Assembly (NCBI GenBank): GCA_947486505.1
Contig: CANKTT010000019.1
Coordinates: forward strand, 1 to 17,442
Origin: Actinomycetota bacterium
GTDB taxonomy: Bacteria; Actinomycetota; Actinomycetes; S36-B12; UBA5976
DNA length: 17,442 bases
Direction of reading: 5' to 3'
The notes below the pieces were generated by a model. The model was not told where the DNA came from and made no database searches. It saw only the letters and a list, made by a program, of their open reading frames with translations. Positions 1-7,422 of the stretch are shown here, in pieces. Both the position numbers and the translations under genes were made by a program. The stretch's first letter is position 1. Every line of letters begins with the position of its first letter.

Positions 1-123
1 GTAATCACAGACATTATCGCCAACAGTGATTGCACTATCTACCGCGCGCGCGGGTCCATTGACCAGCAACGACATCGTGAGCGCTGTAATACCGACTGCA
101 ACTGAACTTCGACTAAATCTCAT
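1..123 (-). CDS. 5' end of a secreted protein gene (partial, runs off the window)
   Basis: The reverse strand is open from an ATG at 121-123 to the left edge, giving 41 codons. The product begins MRFSRSSVAVGITALTMSLL and continues through a classical Sec signal peptide: basic start, hydrophobic core, and an A-R-A cleavage site followed by VDS. A GGAG ribosome binding site lies at 129-132, five bases before the ATG, which fixes the start. The mature part visible is only about 15 residues and contains one Cys, so the family cannot be named. An open frame on the opposite strand (26-211) is its shadow. The gene lies downstream of the YHYH lipoprotein gene on the same strand, separated by about 200 bp that probably carry its own promoter. 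Confidence 0.75.
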   Translation of the reverse strand, partial: MRFSRSSVAVGITALTMSLLVNGPARAVDSAITVGDNVCDY

Positions 124-325
124 TTCATCTCCAAAAAATGTGTGGTGCGCGAAGTCACCAAAATTTCTACTAAAACTATTTTTACAACACTTTGGACATG
201 AGAATACGTGATTTTTTGCATTTTCAGGAGTAAATTCACTTAAATTTCACAAAGTAAATCGAATATAATGGACTTTTGCAACAATTTTGCTAAGTGCAGG
301 GTAAAGAGACGGGTATCGAATTTAA
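124..325. other. Intergenic region upstream of the partial secreted-protein gene
   Basis: This 202-bp AT-rich spacer separates two leftward genes. It should contain the promoter of the gene starting at 123 and the end of the YHYH transcript. I see no convincing hairpin terminator. A TTCAC direct repeat with 11-bp period at 234-251 points away from the flanking genes and is not called as an operator. Confidence 0.5.
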
Positions 326-1366
326 TTAGGGCTTACCGTTCACACCTAATGCATCAAGAAGCACCGCTTCAGTCACTCCAAGTTTCTTAGCTGCGGCCGC
401 AGTGTCTGGTGGCATCGATGTTCCTAGAGCTGCCATCAACACATCTTTTGTTACACCAAGTTCTTTTGCTACTGTTGCGAGATCGGGCATTGGCATCTGC
501 CCTCCACCCATTGCGGGCATTGGCTGGATCTGACTTGCATCCACTTCTCCGTGGAAGCAAGTAATTGATGACCGCACATCAGACGTGTCTAGAAGTACGT
601 AGTGGTAAATGCCGCCTGGGAATTCAGGTGTGGCACTCACAATTCCATTGCACTCATCTAAGTTGTTTGCTGTAAGTTGCTTTCCATTAATGTCACGGTC
701 GCCATAGATTGGGAAACCATCAAGGGCAAAGCCAATGATGTGAGAGGGCTTTGAGGCCTCATCCACTTTTGCAGTGACACATGTTGAAAGGCCGTGATAG
801 TGGTAAGCGCCTTGCTGCGGTGTTGGGTGGCCGGTGCACTTGTCTATAAATGATGCAGTGATGCCGCTTGCATCTGTAACTGTGAAGTTACTTGCCATCG
901 CAACAGTTTTTCCATCACCCTCAAACGGGTTATAGAGAACTGCTCCAGAGATCATTACTCCGATAGATCCCAAAGATGTGCTGGTTACGGTTGATACATA
1001 CTTCGGAGTGGTTGTGATCGTGAATTTGTAAGTTTGTGCTGTAGTGGGATCTGCCATGACACTTGCTGTAGTTGCATCAGGAACCACTACGCCCGCATCA
1101 GGAACTGCGTAGTAGGCATCTCTTCCATGGTCTGGAATTCCATTTGGTTCCATGATTACTGATCCGTCGGAATAACTAAGCTGCACTGTCGGATTCCATG
1201 AAGCGGTTTTTATCGCATCGGTAGTTGTTGCATCTGCAGTCACATCAGAAGAAGGTGACCCAGTCAAAGTAGTGCTAGGGGTGCCAGCATTTTGGGATGC
1301 AGAACAAGCCACAACATTAAGTGCAATTACTACTAAACCTGCGACTGCGATCATTACCTTCTTCAT
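326..1366 (-). CDS. YHYH-domain lipoprotein
   Basis: This is a 346-aa exported protein. I chose the ATG at 1366 (MKKVMIAVAG...) over a TTG ten codons upstream because the lipoprotein signal then starts cleanly, and an AGG lies 6 bases before it. The signal ends in a V-V-A-C lipobox, so the protein is probably anchored to the outer face of the membrane. After a low-complexity Thr/Ser/Ala linker comes a YHYH-type domain: YHYHGLSTC in the middle, then GFPIYGDRD, then GGIYHYVLL. The YHYH family is widespread but has no settled function; its His/Tyr-rich motifs suggest metal or redox chemistry, which is inference. The C-terminus has two tandem helical repeats, each with the pattern LGVT-x2-VL-x2-ALG. 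The gene stands alone between the leftward partial gene and the rightward ubiA-like gene. Confidence 0.85.
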   Translation of the reverse strand: MKKVMIAVAGLVVIALNVVACSASQNAGTPSTTLTGSPSSDVTADATTTDAIKTASWNPTVQLSYSDGSVIMEPNGIPDHGRDAYYAVPDAGVVVPDATTASVMADPTTAQTYKFTITTTPKYVSTVTSTSLGSIGVMISGAVLYNPFEGDGKTVAMASNFTVTDASGITASFIDKCTGHPTPQQGAYHYHGLSTCVTAKVDEASKPSHIIGFALDGFPIYGDRDINGKQLTANNLDECNGIVSATPEFPGGIYHYVLLDTSDVRSSITCFHGEVDASQIQPMPAMGGGQMPMPDLATVAKELGVTKDVLMAALGTSMPPDTAAAAKKLGVTEAVLLDALGVNGKP

Positions 1367-1587
1367 GGTGAACCTGTCTCTTGTTTTGATTGCCAAAAAG
1401 AGGCATCCCCAGGCTCTTTATAGGAAAAGTTTATCTGGGATTGGCCCCACCAAGTTCAGGCAGTGCTTAAACACTCCACCCCACCAATAGAGTGAGCCCA
1501 TGAGCGATCAGCGGAAATCCATCACAATGTTCGTTTCGTTGGCGAAGGCAGAGCATCCTTTGTCGAAGTGGAGTTCTTGAAATAATA
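1367..1587. other. Divergent intergenic region between YHYH lipoprotein and UbiA-like gene
   Basis: This 221-bp spacer must hold promoters for both divergent genes. Only very short open frames are present (for example 1500-1580, 26 codons), none with a good ribosome binding site or recognisable product. A weak AAAGAG/CTCTTT inverted repeat near 1398-1420 is not followed by a convincing T-run in a terminating position. Nothing else stands out. Confidence 0.5.
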
Positions 1588-2244
1588 ATGAAGATTATGG
1601 GGTTACTTAAGGCATCTCACTTCGGCCCAACCCTGCTTGTCGTCAGCATTACTTATGTATTGTCACTCACTCAGTTTTCAATTAGTGATTCCATATTTAT
1701 TGCCTTTGCCATTCTCCTTGGGCAATTTGTTGTTGGCTGGAGTAATGACCTCATTGATTTCCCGCTAGACAAAGCCGCCTTTAGAGTCAAAAAACCACTA
1801 GTGGCTGGCACCATCACCGAAGCGGTATTAAGAATTTCGATAGGTATTGCGTTATTAGGTGCCTTGATAATTTCCCTATTAAGTCCATTGGGAGTTGGTG
1901 GAAGTGCAATCCACTTCATCGGTTTACTAAGCGCTACTGCCTACAACCTCAAACTAAAGTCGACTTTACTTTCAGTCGTGCCTTACATTGTTTCGTTCGG
2001 AGCGCTTCCCTGGGCAATCTATCTTTCAGCTGGGTCTAAACCACCGACCTGGATTGTCTTAGGTTTCATCCTTTTTGCATCGGCATTTCATTTCTTAAAT
2101 GTATTAAAAGATATGGATGTGGATGTTGGTCAAGCCGTCATGGGGTTGCCACAAGTTCTTGGTCGCAAAAAAAGTATTGCCGTGGCACTATTCCTGGCAG
2201 GACTGGGTGTCTTGGTTATAGTGCTTGAATTTACAGGACTCTAA
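1588..2244 (+). CDS. UbiA-family prenyltransferase (short)
   Basis: This 218-aa polytopic membrane protein belongs to the UbiA superfamily, which transfers polyprenyl groups to aromatic or other acceptors for quinone, haem, carotenoid or lipid synthesis. The first Asp-rich motif is N53-D54-L-I-D57-F-P-L-D61, followed by K69-P70. A conserved Y-N-L-K-L-K segment lies near 119-124. The second motif is D175-M-D177-V-D179 followed by G-L-P-Q. Both motifs bind the Mg-diphosphate of the prenyl donor, so the enzyme is probably active. It is shorter than the usual 280-300 aa and appears to lack one or two terminal helices. The start is uncertain: GGAG lies 14 bases before ATG 1588, and a second ATG is at 1597. 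The stop overlaps the convergent EamA remnant by 4 bp. The acceptor cannot be deduced. Confidence 0.85.
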   Translation: MKIMGLLKASHFGPTLLVVSITYVLSLTQFSISDSIFIAFAILLGQFVVGWSNDLIDFPLDKAAFRVKKPLVAGTITEAVLRISIGIALLGALIISLLSPLGVGGSAIHFIGLLSATAYNLKLKSTLLSVVPYIVSFGALPWAIYLSAGSKPPTWIVLGFILFASAFHFLNVLKDMDVDVGQAVMGLPQVLGRKKSIAVALFLAGLGVLVIVLEFTGL

Positions 2245-2600
2245 CTGAGCCTGTGCCTGCCAACTATTTTTCGATTACCGGTTTCTTCAGTGGCAGAAAA
2301 ACTCTGCATTGCTAATCCAATAACTACCAAGATGAGTCCGACTGCACCGTTAATAGTTACTGCCTCGCCCAACACGACGACTCCAAGTACTGCCGCCGTA
2401 ACAGGATCTGCCAGCATCATCGTGGAAGCAACTCCTGGGCTGATGCCCTTTAAACCAACAATTTGAATGCCATTGGCAATACCCATTGTGACGGCGCCGA
2501 GGTACACAGCAAGAAAAATTGTTTGGGTCGTCCATTGCACCGCGAGTACGTCACTTCGCACAATAAAGAACAGTCCAACGGATCCGAGTAGAAAGGCCAT
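2241..2600 (-). pseudogene. EamA/DMT-superfamily transporter, 5'-truncated remnant
   Basis: The 119-aa frame encodes only the last four or so helices of an EamA (drug/metabolite transporter) protein, with the typical end segment SPGVASTMMLADPVTAAVLG then VLGEAVTINGAVGLILV. Intact EamA proteins have about 290 aa and ten helices, so roughly 60% is missing from the N-terminus. Upstream of the ATG at 2600 the frame meets a TGA within about 15 bases, and the DNA becomes the coding sequence of an LRR protein in another frame, marking a recombination junction. No ribosome binding site is evident. A second EamA gene at 17228-17442 is nearly identical over the core but diverges in the last ~18 residues. 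I regard this copy as non-functional. Confidence 0.8.
2301..2452. repeat. EamA direct repeat, left copy
   Basis: This 152-bp stretch matches 17291-17442 in the same orientation with only two mismatches (2324 and 2340). From 2341 to 2452 it is identical, and the match is cut only by the window end. Similarity fades toward the gene's 3' end. The two copies are offset by 14,990 bp. Confidence 0.9.
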
Positions 2601-3030
2601 ACCCGATACTGGTCAATCCTAAAGGAAGCGTAATGCCACTGATACCGGTGTCTGAAAAAGCAAACTCTCCTATTGAGGTCAGCTGGCTACTAGATTCAAA
2701 GGTTACCGAGGTCAGGGAAGGCGAAGAATTGAAGGCAACATCATCAATAGTGGTAACAGTTGCAGGGATGGCGATGCTGGAGAGAGTTGTGGCCTGAAAA
2801 GAGTACCCCCCGATTGATTTAACACCAGAGGGAATCGTGATCGTGCCAACACATGCCGACGCACTTGTAATCGTGTCTGCTACGATTGTAAAGGTCGGCT
2901 CAGTGTTAGTGATCGATCCAGTCGCGCAATCGTATGTTACATCAGTGAGCACATTTGCCCTCGCTGGACTTGAGATTAACCCAGAAAGCATTATGACTAA
3001 TGCAAATAGCGCTATTAATCGCTTCGACAT
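2551..3030 (-). CDS. BspA-like leucine-rich-repeat secreted protein, 3'-truncated
   Basis: This is a 159-aa protein starting at ATG 3030 (MSKRLIALFA...), with a Sec signal peptide ending S-P-A-R-A. It carries two or three LRR_5/BspA-type repeats (IPSGVKSIGGYSF, IPATVTTIDDVAF, LTSIGEFAF). At about 2600 the LRR sequence stops abruptly after GLTSIG. The last 16 residues (YGLSTRIRWTVLYCAK) are an out-of-frame reading of the EamA gene, so the protein is a truncation by fusion. A one-base gap separates its ATG from the stop of the upstream paralogue, and no Shine-Dalgarno is visible, suggesting translational coupling. Its signal peptide closely matches that paralogue's (MLKRALSVFVIAG...SGLISVPAQA), suggesting tandem duplication followed by loss of the Flg_new part. 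It may still be secreted as a short protein or be decaying. Confidence 0.7.
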   Translation of the reverse strand: MSKRLIALFALVIMLSGLISSPARANVLTDVTYDCATGSITNTEPTFTIVADTITSASACVGTITIPSGVKSIGGYSFQATTLSSIAIPATVTTIDDVAFNSSPSLTSVTFESSSQLTSIGEFAFSDTGISGITLPLGLTSIGYGLSTRIRWTVLYCAK

Positions 3031-3031
3031 A

Positions 3032-5446
3032 TCAGCCAACGCTAATTTTGCTTATAGGAATAACTCGTAGTTCAGTAATTTCAATCTTGATCTTGATGTT
3101 GGATTTCTTAACTCCGAGCTTAATCAAGTTCGCCTGCAATCTTTCCGCGCGCACCTTGGCGAGTGCCTTTACATAAGAAATTGGCACACCAGGCAACTTG
3201 CCTGCAACGCCAGTGACTGTGTAGGTCGCACTAGAGCCAGACTTTTTTATGATGCCCTTTAGAACAGCACTGCCTTGCGTTGGAAGTGCAGAATTACTTG
3301 TTGGGAACCTCGGTAAAACGACGGCTGCTTTTGCTGATGGTTTGGTTGCCACTGGTGCCTTAACCACTGGCTTGGCCACAACTGGAATCAATTCCCAAGT
3401 CGCAAACAATGTCACATCAGTTTCTGGCATTTCAAAAGTAACTGAACCTGTTGAGCCATAACTAGTTCCCGAGCCATCTTCAGCAGTGTTCCAGCCAACA
3501 AATTTGTACCCAGACTTTTTCAGTACACCAGAGTTGGCCGACACTGTGACAGTTGAGCCGAAGTCATAGTCTGCATCGACAGGGACTGAGCCACTGGATT
3601 TTCCATTTCCAGAGTAAGTCACGGTTCCAGAATTTGACCATTGAGCGTAAAGAGTTACGTTATCTGCCGGCATCCTGAAGGCGGCTGGATACCCGTACTG
3701 TGTGCCAGTTCCGTCTGCTTTAGTGTTCCAACCCGAGAACACATAACCCGTTTTGGTGAGCTTGCTATAAAAAATGGACACAAAGCTGTCGTATTCGCGT
3801 GTAGTACTTGGAGTTGGCAAGTCTCCACCGGTGTTGCCATTACCGTCATATCCAAAGACATAGGACTTTTTGCTCCACTTGGCAAACAGTTCGACATTCT
3901 CTGCTCCGATTGTGAAAGTTGAAGCAACTGCGCGATCTGTTCCATTGCCATCAGCTTGAGTGTTCCAGCCAGCAAAGTCATAGCCTGTGCGCTGGAAGTT
4001 GTTCTCATTGTCACGAACCGTTACTGAAGAGCCGTAGGCGTGTGGATTAGGTCCCATACCAAAGCCTGAATCGCTTCCATTTCCGGTGTAGTAAACACCG
4101 AATTGCTTGGGAGTCCACTTTGCGTAAAGGACTACATCGGAAGAAGTAATTGTGAACAATGAAGTTGCTGTCCGATCAGTTCCGAGGCCATCTGCTTGAG
4201 TGTTCCAACCAGCAAAATCGTAACCAGTTCGGCTTAAGCTTCCAGAGTTTCCTAGAACAGTGACTGAAGAGTTGTAGTTGTGAGGAGAGGCTCCATCTAC
4301 TGGAGCATTTCCGCCAGTGTTTTCATTACCGTTATAGGTAACAGTGTGGGTTTCGGCTTTCCACTTGGCGTAGAGGGTTACTGAACGTTCAGCAATTGTG
4401 AAAGAGCCTGAAGTTGGATATGAAGTTCCTAGGCCATCTGCTTGAGTGTTCCAACCATCGAATGTGTAGCCAGTCTTTTCCAGTGATCCCGAATTGGTCA
4501 ATACATTCACTGAAGAATTCTTAGGGTGCGGGGAGTTTGGATCAACTGGCGCTGATCCTCCAGTGTTACCGTTACCGTTGTATGTAACTTTTGGATCTCC
4601 AAGCCAGTTTGCGTATAAAATCGTCGTTCCAACCGGCGCGTTAAATTGGTCATTCGGCTGAAGCACTGTTCCTGATCCATTTTTTGCTATCGTCCAGCCG
4701 TCAAAAGTGAAGCCGGTGCGGAGCAGATTGCCTGCGCCTAAGGCTGTTACGGGATCTCCTGTGGCATAGACGGAATTATCACTTGGAGCGCTACCCGAAC
4801 TAGCTCCATTTCCGTCGTAAAGCACAAGCGAACCCCCGTTCGCAACTGTTAGCCCTTTCCATGTGGATCCCGCTGCTGGATATCCAGTAGATCCATCTGG
4901 GACGTATGCCTTTGCTGCACTGTTGATGAAACCAAAAGCACTGTCATTAATGTTTTGAGGCACACTCATGCCCAAAAAGTAAATGTCTTTAAGATCGCTT
5001 GCCCCGAAGAAAACGTTTGGCCCTACGGCATCAAGTGCCGGTGGCATAATTACGCTCGTCAAACTGTAGTTGAAGGCAAACGCGCCCTGGCCCAGTGTCG
5101 TTATGCCGATCGGCATGATGATTCGAGTGAGTCCAGTATCAGCGATTCCATTGGCACCAATGCTCGTAACGCTGTCAGGAATTACAATGCTTGTCATGCC
5201 TTGCTGTGAATAGAGCCCATTGGATCCGATAGCAGTTACACCATCAGGAATCACTGCCGCTCCTACACAGTCAATGGTCGGGCCGCTTTCGCCAGAATTT
5301 TTCGAAACCACAACATTGTTAAGAATCTTGAAGTAGCCGCCGCCACTACACGCGACATTGCCATTAGGGGCCGCCTGAGCGGGAACAGAAATCAAGCCGG
5401 AAAAAACACCAGCGATGACAAATACAGAAAGTGCGCGCTTTAACAA
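3032..5446 (-). CDS. Secreted LRR / Listeria-Bacteroides repeat surface protein
   Basis: This is a large secreted protein of about 804 aa. I chose the TTG at 5446: it has GGAG at 5453-5456 with 6-base spacing, and the product then begins MLKRALSVFV, matching the signal peptide of the downstream paralogue. ATG 5464 and TTG 5491 are alternatives without a ribosome binding site. After the A-Q-A cleavage site come BspA-type LRRs (IPDSVTSIGANGI and similar), then six Listeria-Bacteroides (Flg_new, InlB B-type) repeats of about 75 aa, each with GNG, GWNT-x2-DG-x-GT and a closing YAKW-like block. A Lys/Pro/Ala linker leads to a C-terminal segment (KALAKVRAERLQANLIKLGV then NIKIK) resembling the helix-strand pattern of OmpA-like or BON-like domains. 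No LPxTG or C-terminal membrane anchor is present. Families with these repeats mediate adhesion or protein binding; the ligand is unknown. It is probably controlled by the upstream operator array. Confidence 0.85.
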   Translation of the reverse strand: MLKRALSVFVIAGVFSGLISVPAQAAPNGNVACSGGGYFKILNNVVVSKNSGESGPTIDCVGAAVIPDGVTAIGSNGLYSQQGMTSIVIPDSVTSIGANGIADTGLTRIIMPIGITTLGQGAFAFNYSLTSVIMPPALDAVGPNVFFGASDLKDIYFLGMSVPQNINDSAFGFINSAAKAYVPDGSTGYPAAGSTWKGLTVANGGSLVLYDGNGASSGSAPSDNSVYATGDPVTALGAGNLLRTGFTFDGWTIAKNGSGTVLQPNDQFNAPVGTTILYANWLGDPKVTYNGNGNTGGSAPVDPNSPHPKNSSVNVLTNSGSLEKTGYTFDGWNTQADGLGTSYPTSGSFTIAERSVTLYAKWKAETHTVTYNGNENTGGNAPVDGASPHNYNSSVTVLGNSGSLSRTGYDFAGWNTQADGLGTDRTATSLFTITSSDVVLYAKWTPKQFGVYYTGNGSDSGFGMGPNPHAYGSSVTVRDNENNFQRTGYDFAGWNTQADGNGTDRAVASTFTIGAENVELFAKWSKKSYVFGYDGNGNTGGDLPTPSTTREYDSFVSIFYSKLTKTGYVFSGWNTKADGTGTQYGYPAAFRMPADNVTLYAQWSNSGTVTYSGNGKSSGSVPVDADYDFGSTVTVSANSGVLKKSGYKFVGWNTAEDGSGTSYGSTGSVTFEMPETDVTLFATWELIPVVAKPVVKAPVATKPSAKAAVVLPRFPTSNSALPTQGSAVLKGIIKKSGSSATYTVTGVAGKLPGVPISYVKALAKVRAERLQANLIKLGVKKSNIKIKIEITELRVIPISKISVG

Positions 5447-5498
5447 AACAAACTCCGAAGACATTGGAACGAAAAAAAATTTACTTTTCAATCTACAA

Positions 5499-5504
5499 AT
5501 TATT
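5499..5504 (-). promoter_or_regulatory. Candidate -10 element of the LRR/Flg_new protein gene
   Basis: AATAAT on the reverse strand lies about 29 bp (centre to centre) downstream of the nearest palindrome. This would place that palindrome near -40 and leave a leader of about 45 nt before TTG 5446. It is assigned from position and composition only. Confidence 0.35.
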
Positions 5505-5523
5505 CTTGCTTCATGTAGAAATC

Positions 5524-5605
5524 TTCACATGTGTGAAAACGGACTAAGTGCGCAAACTTCACATATGTGAAATCGGACATCGATTGAGATCTTCACATAT
5601 GTGAA
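5524..5605. promoter_or_regulatory. Array of three 14-bp palindromic operators at 34-bp spacing
   Basis: Three sites are visible: TTCACATGTGTGAA at 5524-5537, and perfect palindromes TTCACATATGTGAA at 5558-5571 and 5592-5605. Centres are exactly 34 bp apart. CGGAC follows the first two sites at the same distance, so the block behaves as a 34-bp direct repeat. The third site overlaps the last codons and stop of the histidine kinase gene. The inverted half-sites with a 2-bp centre suit a dimeric NarL/FixJ-type regulator such as the one encoded just upstream (6674-7351). The likely target is the surface-protein gene starting at 5446. Confidence 0.7.
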
Positions 5606-6681
5606 ATATAGTTTTGCCAAGTAATCGCGATCACAACTTTGTCATCATCGTTTGAAATACTCCAGGTTCCGCCAAATTTATGGACCCAAGCATCTATCAC
5701 GGCAAATCCGTGACCTTGATTCGCTTGGTGCGTATCGAATGAACGTCCATTGTTGGCAATCTCGAGTTTCAGTTCTAGTTCTGACCTGTTGACATGAACA
5801 TCAAAATGTGTGGCATTTCCGTGCGCCAAACTGTTTAATAACGCTTGTTCGATTATTCGGTAAACCCCTAATCCGAAACGTTCTCGAGCTTCGATGTCTA
5901 GGTCGAATGCTTGCATGTTGTGCAGGTTCCACGAAAGTACATTTTTGTAACTGGATAGCAATCGTTCGACGCACACTTCCAGCCCATCTTGCTGGATATT
6001 TGGACTTATTGATTTACTGAAGTCACGCACCTCATGGGAACGAACATTCTCTATTTCGGAAATTATTGAAAGTATTTTTCTAGAGTTTTCATCGTCGACA
6101 CCGTCTCGAATTTGGTTTAGCTGAATTCCAATGGCGACCAGTCGGGTTTGCAAGTTGTCATGTAGGTGTGTTGAAACTGACGCACGAAACTCTTCTTCCG
6201 CCAGCACCAAGGACTCTTGATGAGACTCAAGTTCTTGAGATCGTTTTTGGATGTTTGCGATTAGAAATCCTGCTATTGATTCTGTGGCAGAGACGAGAAT
6301 AACAAGTCGGACGAATACGCTAACTGTCTCTCCGGAAGTGCCATTCAAATCAATTTGGGAGAATAAGGCGATAGGACTTACTGCAATTCCAATAACTGCA
6401 AAATATTTTGATAACCAAAATCGAGAATTGAAATTTAAGATCAATAGTGAGCCGAAGTTACAGGACACATAGGCAAAAACCATCGTAAATAGTGAGAAAA
6501 TCCCAAGCTGGCCCGAATCAACGTTCGGAACATAGCCGATCGCTTTTTGATATTCGAAGATAATTCTAAAAAACGCAAATATGGTGATTGCCGGAAAAAC
6601 TGCATGAATTTTGCGCGGAGTGTTGAAATACTCTTTCGCATTCCAAAGTGATTCGGAAAGTAGAGATCTAAAGCTAGCCAT
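5593..6681 (-). CDS. Membrane sensor histidine kinase (HisKA_3 family)
   Basis: This 362-aa sensor kinase has four predicted membrane segments (about 26-44, 60-84, 90-110, 122-145) with little extracytoplasmic sequence, so it may sense a membrane or small-molecule cue. A short coiled coil (about 148-170) leads to the HisKA_3 dimerisation domain with H174-D175-N-L-Q178-T-R-L, H174 being the likely phosphorylated residue. The ATPase domain has an N-box-like EQALLNSLAHG (278-288) and a GHGF box (323-326). The usual Asp of the G1 box is replaced in A-N-N-G-R-S-F (309-315), so ATP binding or rate may be unusual. The ATG lies inside the end of the response-regulator gene with 8-bp overlap, so the two are co-transcribed. 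Its 3' end carries the third palindromic operator. The signal is unknown. Confidence 0.9.
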   Translation of the reverse strand: MASFRSLLSESLWNAKEYFNTPRKIHAVFPAITIFAFFRIIFEYQKAIGYVPNVDSGQLGIFSLFTMVFAYVSCNFGSLLILNFNSRFWLSKYFAVIGIAVSPIALFSQIDLNGTSGETVSVFVRLVILVSATESIAGFLIANIQKRSQELESHQESLVLAEEEFRASVSTHLHDNLQTRLVAIGIQLNQIRDGVDDENSRKILSIISEIENVRSHEVRDFSKSISPNIQQDGLEVCVERLLSSYKNVLSWNLHNMQAFDLDIEARERFGLGVYRIIEQALLNSLAHGNATHFDVHVNRSELELKLEIANNGRSFDTHQANQGHGFAVIDAWVHKFGGTWSISNDDDKVVIAITWQNYISHM

Positions 6682-7351
6682 GCTGAATTGGCGCGTTGGT
6701 TAGCTGTTGGTATCGCAGGATCGAAGTTACTCGCAAATCAGTGCCAGGTTCTGGTGTGGGCACAAGAATTGCATAAGCATTAGACAAGTCTCTGCGCACA
6801 CTATCGAATGACATGTTTAGTTTTTCTGCGATCGCTTTTGGTTCGAGTCCGGTAGCGAGCATTGAAAGCACCAAATGTTGACGACTAGTGAGTCTGGCTG
6901 TGGTCGACTCTGAGTTGCTAACTGACTCAGGCCCACTGGCACCCGCGATCACGCGGCGACCGGTAGCAGTTACCCGAAGTACTTCAACAAGCTCATCCAA
7001 GTCGGAGTCAGCACGCTTTTGAAAAAAGGACCAGCCTTCACGTTTTTTCAAGTCTATTAAGGCTGTAATACTCTCGAGCGAATGTTGGGTAAAAAGCACA
7101 ATCCCAATGTCTGGGTTGAGAAGTCGCAATTGAGTACCGACGGCCACGCCATCCATAACTTGAGCGCCAAGCGAAATGTCAATTAACGCTAAATCTGCTG
7201 ATAAATTTTCACTGAAGGAAATTGCTTCTTCGCCAGTTCCAAAGTCAAACACTGCCCCAATTGCAGGCTTTGATTTCAGCACCCCGGTAATTAAGCCACG
7301 CAGCGCTGGATCGTTCTCGACATAGATAACACTTAACGGACGAATCGTCAT
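6674..7351 (-). CDS. Response regulator, NarL/FixJ (LuxR-type HTH) family
   Basis: This 225-aa protein is the cognate partner of the kinase gene it overlaps. The receiver domain has the acidic pocket E12/D14, phospho-acceptor D58 (in LALIDIS), T88 and K112. The C-terminal LuxR-type helix-turn-helix starts at LTSRQHLVL (154-162) and includes AIAEKLNMSFDSVRRDL (173-189); the familiar ANLL-type NKTV segment is replaced by SFDSV. Start ATG 7349-7351 has TTAGG about 5 bases upstream. A degenerate copy of the TTCACATATGTGAA operator lies about 58 bp before the start, so autoregulation is likely. The most probable targets are its own operon and the LRR/Flg_new surface protein gene two genes downstream. 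This assignment is inferred from site location. Confidence 0.9.
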   Translation of the reverse strand: MTIRPLSVIYVENDPALRGLITGVLKSKPAIGAVFDFGTGEEAISFSENLSADLALIDISLGAQVMDGVAVGTQLRLLNPDIGIVLFTQHSLESITALIDLKKREGWSFFQKRADSDLDELVEVLRVTATGRRVIAGASGPESVSNSESTTARLTSRQHLVLSMLATGLEPKAIAEKLNMSFDSVRRDLSNAYAILVPTPEPGTDLRVTSILRYQQLTNAPIQHG

Positions 7352-7394
7352 CAGAGCCTAACTTTGGACCACTTTTGGGACCGCACTAGCCCTA

Positions 7395-7422
7395 ATTTTA
7401 GATCAAACTTCACACATGTGCA
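7395..7422 (-). promoter_or_regulatory. Promoter and candidate operator of the two-component operon
   Basis: On the reverse strand a good -10 (TAAAAT, 7395-7400) lies 18 bp, centre to centre, downstream of an imperfect palindrome at 7409-7422 (TTCACACATGTGCA on the plus strand). That palindrome matches the 5558-5571 operator at 12 of 14 positions. It would cover the -25 to -35 region, a position suited to feedback control by the encoded regulator. Confidence 0.5.

Noticed and set aside
26..211. Rightward 61-aa open frame at the left edge
   Set aside because: It overlaps the reverse-strand signal-peptide gene start, which has a ribosome binding site and a clear cleavage site. The forward product resembles nothing known to me.
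234..251. PHO-like direct repeat (ATTCACT and TTTCACA, 11-bp period)
   Set aside because: It points rightward while both flanking genes run leftward, and it lacks the GTTCACC core. It is probably chance in AT-rich DNA.
1367..1373. GTTCACC on the reverse strand before the YHYH start
   Set aside because: It is a single half-site directly abutting the ATG, with no partner 11 bp away, so it is unlikely to act as an operator.
1500..1580. Short open frame of 26 codons
   Set aside because: There is no ribosome binding site, no recognisable product, and another frame over the same bases is equally plausible.
3270..3300. LPTQG in the LRR/Flg_new protein as a possible sortase signal
   Set aside because: Position 4 is Gln rather than Thr, and no membrane helix with a basic tail follows. 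About 80 more residues of domain come after it.
5524..5605. Crp/Fnr sites
   Set aside because: Crp needs TGTGA then TCACA. Here the half-sites are in the opposite order around a 2-bp centre, which better fits a NarL/FixJ-type dimer.
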